A stretch of 64,000 bases of DNA, from NCBI RefSeq assembly GCF_008039615.1, contig NZ_VDUZ01000035.1, forward strand, positions 37,358 through 101,357. Direction: 5' to 3'. The notes beneath the pieces are model-generated. The model had not been told where the DNA came from. It did no database searches and saw only the letters and a program-made list of their open reading frames with translations. The position numbers and the translations under genes are program-made. Below are positions 59,268 through 64,000 of this stretch, in pieces (positions within the stretch are counted from its first letter, which is position 1; the number at the start of each line of letters is the position of its first letter). This DNA comes from Vineibacter terrae. GTDB lineage: Bacteria; Pseudomonadota; Alphaproteobacteria; Reyranellales; Reyranellaceae.

Positions 59268-62117
59268 CTACCTCAAGCTCGCCAACAGGCGCGCGGCAGA
59301 TCTCAGGTCCGCCGTTTCCGTGCCTTCGGCGAATTGCACGAATATGGGGTGCAGAAGCGCGCGGGCGCCATTGGCTTCGCCACGCGCTGCCAGAAGCGTC
59401 GCATAGTCGACCGCGGTGCGCAGCTCCCACGCCGGCGCGCCCTGGCGGCGGCTCCAGTCCAGCGACTGTTTGAAGCAGCGCGCCGCGTCCGCGTCGTTCG
59501 GCGGCGCATCGGCAAGCAGAAGGCAGCCTTTCACGCGCAGCAGGTCGGGCATGTAGACAAGATCGCCGTTCGCCTCGCACAACCTGATGGTGTCGGTCAT
59601 GAGCGCGACGGCGTCGGTGTGCCGACCCAGAGCGGCGAGCCCTTCGGCGAGCGTTGCGTTGAACGGTGTCGCCAGGAGCTCGTAGCGCGTCGCGTGGAAC
59701 TGCGCCAGGCAGGACTGCAGGCTTTCCACGCCGCCTTTGGCATCGCCTCGCAGCAGGGCCAGCCTGGCTTTGAAGCCCTGTCCGACGGCCAGATAGGGCG
59801 CCAGGGAGTGGCGCTGAGCGTGAGCGACGAACTGGTCGACATGCTTCTGCGCGCCGTCGCGGTCGCCAGTCCAGAACAGGACGGAAATGGCGTAGATCAG
59901 GGCGATCGCCAGCGTGACGGGATGATTGCGGCGTTCCGCGTCCCTGACCGTCTGGTGCAACAGTTCCAGGCCCTTGGCCGGGTGGCCCTGCAGCCACAGA
60001 TTCCGGGCCAGGACGATGCCGGCCAGGGTCTGGCCGTCGAAGCCGAGATAGATCGCGCGCGTCCCTTGCGAGTCCCGGCTGTGCCGCAGCGCCGTCTCGA
60101 GCTCGACCTGGGCGGCGCCGAGGTCGCCGAGGAAGTGCATCGAAATTCCGGCAAGAGCGTGGGCCAGCGTCCGGGCCGCCGGATCCTCGACGTCGCTGGC
60201 AGCGGCCACGCCCTGCCGCGCGTAGTGCAGGGCATCCCTGAAATGCCCGATCCGCAGATGGAACATGTGCAGCGGGCCCAGGACCTGGAGCCGGTGCAGA
60301 GCATCGCCACACGCCTCCGCGATCATCAGGCCGCGGTCCAGGGCCTGCTGCGCCTTCTCACTGCTGGCGTGGATGAACATCAGGGCCATGCCCAGCGCGG
60401 ACTGAAGGCGCATCTCCTCGGCGCCGCCACGCGTGGCATCGCTCAGCGCCTCGATCGCCCGCGCCGACCAGCGATGGCACTCGGGCAGCAGCGACATCGC
60501 CAGGAACACAGGCGCCGCCGCGGCGGCGAGCTCGACACCGATGCCCGTATCGCCGTTCGGCCCGAAACACCACTCCAACGCCGCGCGCACATTGTTGAGG
60601 TTGGCCAGCAGCGGCAGGCGTTCCGCCGCAGCCGACAGTGCCGGGGCCATAGCGCCGGCCTGCTTCAGCCAGTCCCGGTAGTAGGTCGCATGGCGCATCG
60701 CCAGCTCGGCGAGCTCGGCGCGGTCAATGTCGATGTCGAGCGCGTAGACGCGCGTCGCATCCAGGAGCCGGTAGCGCATCATCGCTCCGGCCGGGCGCGT
60801 CGCCAGCATCGACTTGGCGACCAGGCTGTCGATGGCGCCGAAGACGAGCGACTCATGGATGCTGTCGCTCGTCACGACGGCAAGCGCAGCGTCCATCGTG
60901 AAATGCCCGACGAACACGGCCAGCCGGCGAAGCACCTTGCTTTCCACCTCGGACAGCAGCGCGTAGCTCCAGTCGAGCGTAGCCTGCAGCGTCTTCTGGC
61001 GCGGCGGTGCGGTGCGCTGCCCCGGCCACAGCCGGATCAGGCGCTGGTCGAGAAGGGCCGCCGTCTGCTGCAGGCCATAGGCGCCAACCCGGCCTGCGGC
61101 CAGCTCGATCGCCAGCGCCACGCCATCGAGCTTGCGGCAGATGCCGGCCACGACCGCCGCATCCGCATCACTGAAATCCAGCCGGGCGCCGCCCGCCGCC
61201 GCCCGCTCGAGGAACACCTGGACCGCCGGGAACGAGCGCACGGAAGCCGCTGTCTGCGCCGGATCGTCGGGCGGACAGGTGAGCGGCTCGAGCTTGTGGA
61301 CGTGCTCGCCTTCGACCCTCAGCGCCTCGCGGCTGGTGGCCAGGATGTGGACCTGCGGCGCGTCGGCGAAGATGCGTGCCGCCAGCGGCGCCACCGTGTC
61401 GATGAGGTGCTCGCAGGTATCGAGCACCAGGAGGATCCGCTTGTCCCGCAGGTAGGTGAGCAGGCTGGGAGTCGCATCGTCGGACCGGACCGGCAGGCCC
61501 AGCATGGACGCCACCGCCGTGACGGTCAGATCGGCCGCGATCAGCGTGCCAAGGTCGACGAAGAGAACCGCCCCGTCGAAGGCATCGATCAGGTCGTGCG
61601 CGACCGCGACCGCAACGGTGGTCTTGCCGACGCCGCCACTGCCGACGATGGTGACGAACCGCTCCGCCGTCAGCAGGCGCGTGACCGCTTGGACATCATC
61701 GGCGCGCCCGACCATGCGGAGCAGCCGGCCTGGCAGATTCGCGTGCGGGAGATAGGCCGCGTCGGCCGCCGGCGCGGCGGGCGTTTCACTGGACCGCGAG
61801 ACCGGCGCGACGAAGCAATAGCCGCGCCCGGCAAGCGTGGTGATGTAGCGCGCGCCGTTCCTGCCGTCGCCGAGCGCCTTGCGCAGGCGCGCCATGTGAA
61901 AGCGCAGGCTGCTTTCTTCCACCGTGACATCGGGCCACACCCGGGCCAGCAGGTCGCGCTTGCTGACGGTTTCGTTGGGGCGTGACGCGAGCGCGATCAG
62001 GATATCGAGGGCGCGCGCGCCCAGCTCGACCGGCGCGCCGTCCTTGGTCAGGAGCCTGCCGCGTGCAGACAAGCTGAAAGGGCCGAACGAGATGACGTCC
62101 TTGGCCTGCGCCGTCAT
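59268..62117 (-). CDS. Large winged-helix / NTPase / TPR transcriptional regulator
   Basis: 949 residues. Residues 8-105 are an OmpR/CadC-type winged helix (ELGARALDILIALASRPNETVSKRDLLARVWPD, RKALGDGRNGARYITTLAGRGYCF). Residues 130-430 are an NB-ARC/STAND ATPase with Walker A GSGGVGKT (159-166), Walker B LLVLDTCEHL and the LATSREALRVEGE sensor motif. The rest is a helical TPR-like repeat region. Such proteins are signal-integrating activators that bind direct repeats. It is divergent from ohr, with direct-repeat boxes in the shared intergenic region. Confidence 0.9.
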   Translation of the reverse strand: MTAQAKDVISFGPFSLSARGRLLTKDGAPVELGARALDILIALASRPNETVSKRDLLARVWPDVTVEESSLRFHMARLRKALGDGRNGARYITTLAGRGYCFVAPVSRSSETPAAPAADAAYLPHANLPGRLLRMVGRADDVQAVTRLLTAERFVTIVGSGGVGKTTVAVAVAHDLIDAFDGAVLFVDLGTLIAADLTVTAVASMLGLPVRSDDATPSLLTYLRDKRILLVLDTCEHLIDTVAPLAARIFADAPQVHILATSREALRVEGEHVHKLEPLTCPPDDPAQTAASVRSFPAVQVFLERAAAGGARLDFSDADAAVVAGICRKLDGVALAIELAAGRVGAYGLQQTAALLDQRLIRLWPGQRTAPPRQKTLQATLDWSYALLSEVESKVLRRLAVFVGHFTMDAALAVVTSDSIHESLVFGAIDSLVAKSMLATRPAGAMMRYRLLDATRVYALDIDIDRAELAELAMRHATYYRDWLKQAGAMAPALSAAAERLPLLANLNNVRAALEWCFGPNGDTGIGVELAAAAAPVFLAMSLLPECHRWSARAIEALSDATRGGAEEMRLQSALGMALMFIHASSEKAQQALDRGLMIAEACGDALHRLQVLGPLHMFHLRIGHFRDALHYARQGVAAASDVEDPAARTLAHALAGISMHFLGDLGAAQVELETALRHSRDSQGTRAIYLGFDGQTLAGIVLARNLWLQGHPAKGLELLHQTVRDAERRNHPVTLAIALIYAISVLFWTGDRDGAQKHVDQFVAHAQRHSLAPYLAVGQGFKARLALLRGDAKGGVESLQSCLAQFHATRYELLATPFNATLAEGLAALGRHTDAVALMTDTIRLCEANGDLVYMPDLLRVKGCLLLADAPPNDADAARCFKQSLDWSRRQGAPAWELRTAVDYATLLAARGEANGARALLHPIFVQFAEGTETADLRSAARLLASLR

Positions 62118-62227
62118 GCCGCCCTCCTTTCTCCGCCGCGTGCCAGCTCTCTATAGCCCACGCAACGGACCGGCAACATGGCGGTGGCCGCTCCCCCACA
62201 TCGCTTCCGATCGCGGTCCTGCAGCAG

Positions 62228-62252
62228 CTCACAGCATCTCACAACACCTAAC
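62228..62252 (+). promoter_or_regulatory. 10-bp direct-repeat box between the regulator and ohr genes
   Basis: Plus-strand half-sites CTCAC (62228-62232), CTCAC (62238-62242) and CTAAC (62248-62252) have an exact 10-base period. They lie 89-113 bases before the ohr ATG in the same orientation as the other boxes relative to their genes, and 111-135 bases before the regulator ATG. Confidence 0.72.
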
Positions 62253-62340
62253 GGGCGCTGGCTGCCGCCTGTGCCCAGATTGGGACAGCTCGCAGCGCAC
62301 GACGCGCTGGGCACAACCAGGGATCATGAGGAGAACCACC

Positions 62341-62769
62341 ATGGCCACGACCACGGCAGCGCGTGAGAAGGTGCTGTACACCGCCAAGACCCGCACGACA
62401 GGCGGCCGCGACGGCGCCTCGCGCAGCAGCGACGGCCGCCTGGACGTCAAGCTCTCGAGCCCCGGAACGCCGGGCATGGGCACCAACCCGGAGCAGCTTT
62501 TCGCGGCCGGCTGGTCAGCCTGCTTCGAAGGCGCCATGGCGGTGGCCGCCCAGAAGAGGAAGATCGCGCTCCCGGCCGACACGGCGATCGAGGCCGAGGT
62601 GGATCTCAACATCGCCGACGGCGCGTACTTCCTGCGCGCCCGCCTCAATGTCAGCGTCCCCGGGATCGACCGCGACGTGGCGCAGGCCCTGGTCGACGAC
62701 GCGCACCTGATCTGCCCCTATTCCAAGGCGACGCGGGGCAATATCGACGTGACCGTCAGGCTGGTCTAG
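62341..62769 (+). CDS. ohr: Organic hydroperoxide resistance protein (Ohr/OsmC family)
   Basis: 142-residue thiol peroxidase reducing organic hydroperoxides. The start KVLYTAKTRTTGGRDG, the active-site segment NPEQLFAAGWSACFEGA with E51 and C61, and the second cysteine C125 in LICPYSKATRGNIDV define the Ohr subgroup. The ATG at 62341 follows GAGGAGAACC. The usual MarR-type partner OhrR is not adjacent; instead a winged-helix/ATPase regulator is divergent. It is followed after 23 bases by a thioredoxin-like gene. Confidence 0.93.
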   Translation: MATTTAAREKVLYTAKTRTTGGRDGASRSSDGRLDVKLSSPGTPGMGTNPEQLFAAGWSACFEGAMAVAAQKRKIALPADTAIEAEVDLNIADGAYFLRARLNVSVPGIDRDVAQALVDDAHLICPYSKATRGNIDVTVRLV

Positions 62770-62792
62770 CCGGATCGGCGAAGGAGACTCCC

Positions 62793-63884
62793 ATGGCTCC
62801 GGTCGAGACACCCGCGCCGATCAACCGGCGCCGTTTCATCGCGGCGGCCGCCGGGACCTTGGCCGGCGGGCTGGGCATGGCCGCCGACGCGCAGCAGCCC
62901 GGGCGGACGCGGCCGGCAGACCTGCCTGTCGAAGGCAGGCTGCCGCCTTTCACCGGCGCCACCGGCTGGATCAACAGCGCTGCGCTGGCGCCGGCAGACC
63001 TGCGCGGCAAGGTCGTCCTCGTGCAGTTCTGGACCTACACCTGCATCAACTGGTTGCGGGCCCATCCTTACGTCCGCGCCTGGTCCAAGAAATACCAGGA
63101 CCAGGGCCTGGTGGTGGTCGGCGTCCATACACCCGAATTCCCGTTCGAAGGCGACATCGACAACGTGCGGCGCGCCGCGCGCGACATGCAGATCGGCTAT
63201 CCGATCGCGGTCGACAGCGACCACGCGATCTGGCGTGCGTTCGACAACCAGTACTGGCCGGCGTTCTACATCGTCGATGCGCTGGGACGCATCCGCCATC
63301 ATCAGTTCGGCGAGGGTGGCTACGCGCAGTCGGAGCTGGTCATCCAGCGCCTGCTGGAAGAGGCCGGGGCGCGCGGCATCGCCCGGGAAGCGGTTCCGGT
63401 GGCTGGCCGCGGCGCCGAGGCGGCCGCCGATTGGGCCAACCTGAAAAGCCTCGAGACCTACGTGGGCTACGAGCAGGCGGAAAATTTCGCGTCTCCCGGC
63501 GGCGCGGTCCTGGGCAGGAGCCGCCACTACACGGTGCCGCCACGCCTGCCCCTCAATCACTGGGCGCTTTCGGGCGATTGGACGATCGAGGGCGGGCTTG
63601 CCGCGCTCGATGCGGCCGAGGGGCGGATCTCCTATCGCTTCCACGCCCGCGACCTTCACCTCGTGATGGGCGCGCAAGCCCGGCCCGTCCGCTTCCGCGT
63701 CACGATCGACGGCGTGCCGCCGCAGGCGGACCACGGCTCGGACGTCGATGCCGAAGGATGGGGAACGGCTCAGGAGCCGCGCCTCTATCAGCTCGTGCGC
63801 CAGTCCGGGGCGATCGCGGACCGGACCTTCGAGATCACGTTCCTCGATGCCGGCATCCGGGCCTATGCCTTCACGTTCGGCTAG
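62793..63884 (+). CDS. Exported thioredoxin-like protein with DipZ-type C-terminal domain
   Basis: 363 residues with a twin-arginine signal (INRRRFIAAAAGTLAGGLGMAADA), a TlpA-like thioredoxin domain (about 45-195, LRGKVVLVQFWTYTCINWLR) and a C-terminal beta domain like that following thioredoxin in DipZ (HYTVPPRLPLNHWALSGDWTIEGG, then SYRFHARDLHLVMG). The active site reads C84-I-N-W87: the second cysteine of CxxC is tryptophan, so a disulfide cycle within the motif is impossible. It probably forms an operon with ohr. Confidence 0.88.
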   Translation: MAPVETPAPINRRRFIAAAAGTLAGGLGMAADAQQPGRTRPADLPVEGRLPPFTGATGWINSAALAPADLRGKVVLVQFWTYTCINWLRAHPYVRAWSKKYQDQGLVVVGVHTPEFPFEGDIDNVRRAARDMQIGYPIAVDSDHAIWRAFDNQYWPAFYIVDALGRIRHHQFGEGGYAQSELVIQRLLEEAGARGIAREAVPVAGRGAEAAADWANLKSLETYVGYEQAENFASPGGAVLGRSRHYTVPPRLPLNHWALSGDWTIEGGLAALDAAEGRISYRFHARDLHLVMGAQARPVRFRVTIDGVPPQADHGSDVDAEGWGTAQEPRLYQLVRQSGAIADRTFEITFLDAGIRAYAFTFG

Positions 63885-63959
63885 CCCAACTTTCCCTACT
63901 GGCGAGTAGCGAAGGCAGAAAGTGTAATCGAATCAACGGCGGCTCGTGAAAGGTCTTCA

Positions 63960-64000
63960 CTACATGGCGGGCTCGGGCTGGCGGTCGAGGGCACCGGCGG
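63960..64000 (-). CDS. Possible 3' end of a gene entering from the right edge
   Basis: On the minus strand the frame ending at TAG (63962-63960) reads AGALDRQPEPAM with codons typical of this genome. Only 12 codons are visible. It would be convergent with the thioredoxin-like gene across 75 bases that show nothing else. Confidence 0.35.
   Translation of the reverse strand, partial: AGALDRQPEPAM

Noticed and set aside
59334..61985. 883-residue plus-strand open frame
   Set aside because: It is the antisense of the winged-helix/ATPase regulator, with an arginine/histidine/glutamine-rich composition and no recognisable domain.

Overview
The window is GC-rich chromosomal DNA from an alphaproteobacterium. 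The evidence is gene order: from right to left on the minus strand it carries tpiA, secG, pyrG, kdsA, eno, ftsB, pdhA, pdhB, pdhC, lpdA, lipA, ratA/coq10, dusB, ntrB, ntrC, ntrY, ntrX, an aminotransferase, hfq and hflX, with ispDF and pncC on the plus strand. This conserved housekeeping block is typical of Rhizobiales and Rhodospirillales. A PQQ-linked ABC system, a TAXI-type TRAP transporter and a cobalt-type nitrile hydratase-like operon fit a soil or freshwater heterotroph. I cannot name the genus from sequence alone; a Reyranella-like or Bradyrhizobium-like lineage is a guess.

Layout. 1-1.3 kb: inositol monophosphatase and a groES with no groEL. 1.4-12.3 kb: the nitrogen-regulation and Hfq block (hflX, hfq, HAD phosphatase, class IV aminotransferase, ntrX, ntrY, ntrC, ntrB, dusB), with NtrC-like boxes between dusB and the divergent ispDF. 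12.4-19.4 kb: ispDF, a glutathione transferase, pncC, a methyltransferase, ratA, lipA, a FitAB/VapBC-type toxin-antitoxin pair and an unknown protein. 19.5-24.9 kb: the pyruvate dehydrogenase complex (lpdA, pdhC, pdhB, pdhA). 25.1-28.2 kb: a TRAP-TAXI transporter. 28.5-36.4 kb: ftsB, a cupin, eno, a three-subunit nitrile hydratase/thiocyanate hydrolase-like operon, two secreted unknown proteins, kdsA and a ferritin-like protein. 36.9-44.9 kb: pyrG, secG, tpiA, ppiD, trpE and an enoyl-CoA hydratase. 45.1-47.2 kb: a DUF350 / Ser-Thr-rich / ATP-grasp cassette. 47.3-50 kb: a class III nucleotide cyclase and an aldo-keto reductase. 50-54.3 kb: an ABC system of the PQQ-dependent alcohol oxidation type. 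54.3-63.9 kb: an accessory region with two exported epoxide-hydrolase-like enzymes, the remnant of a third, a MaoC-like hotdog protein, a large winged-helix/ATPase/TPR regulator, Ohr and a thioredoxin-like protein.

How the parts may work together. In the 54-63 kb region, short direct repeats (CTMAC every 10 bp) lie 65-115 bp upstream of four separate transcription starts: the epoxide hydrolase, the broken paralogue, the maoC gene, and the divergent regulator/ohr pair. I propose a local regulon controlled by the winged-helix regulator. At dusB-ntrBC, boxes closely matching the enteric NtrC consensus suggest autoregulation.

Intergenic DNA is rich in repeats. At least four palindromic families recur: A (about nine full copies), B (four), C (five plus a half copy) and D (three tandem copies plus one apart). 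One A copy lies inside the ABC operon. I found no tRNA, rRNA, CRISPR array, insertion sequence or prophage. Coordinates, starts and motifs were read by eye. Family names come from recognised motifs, not from database searches.
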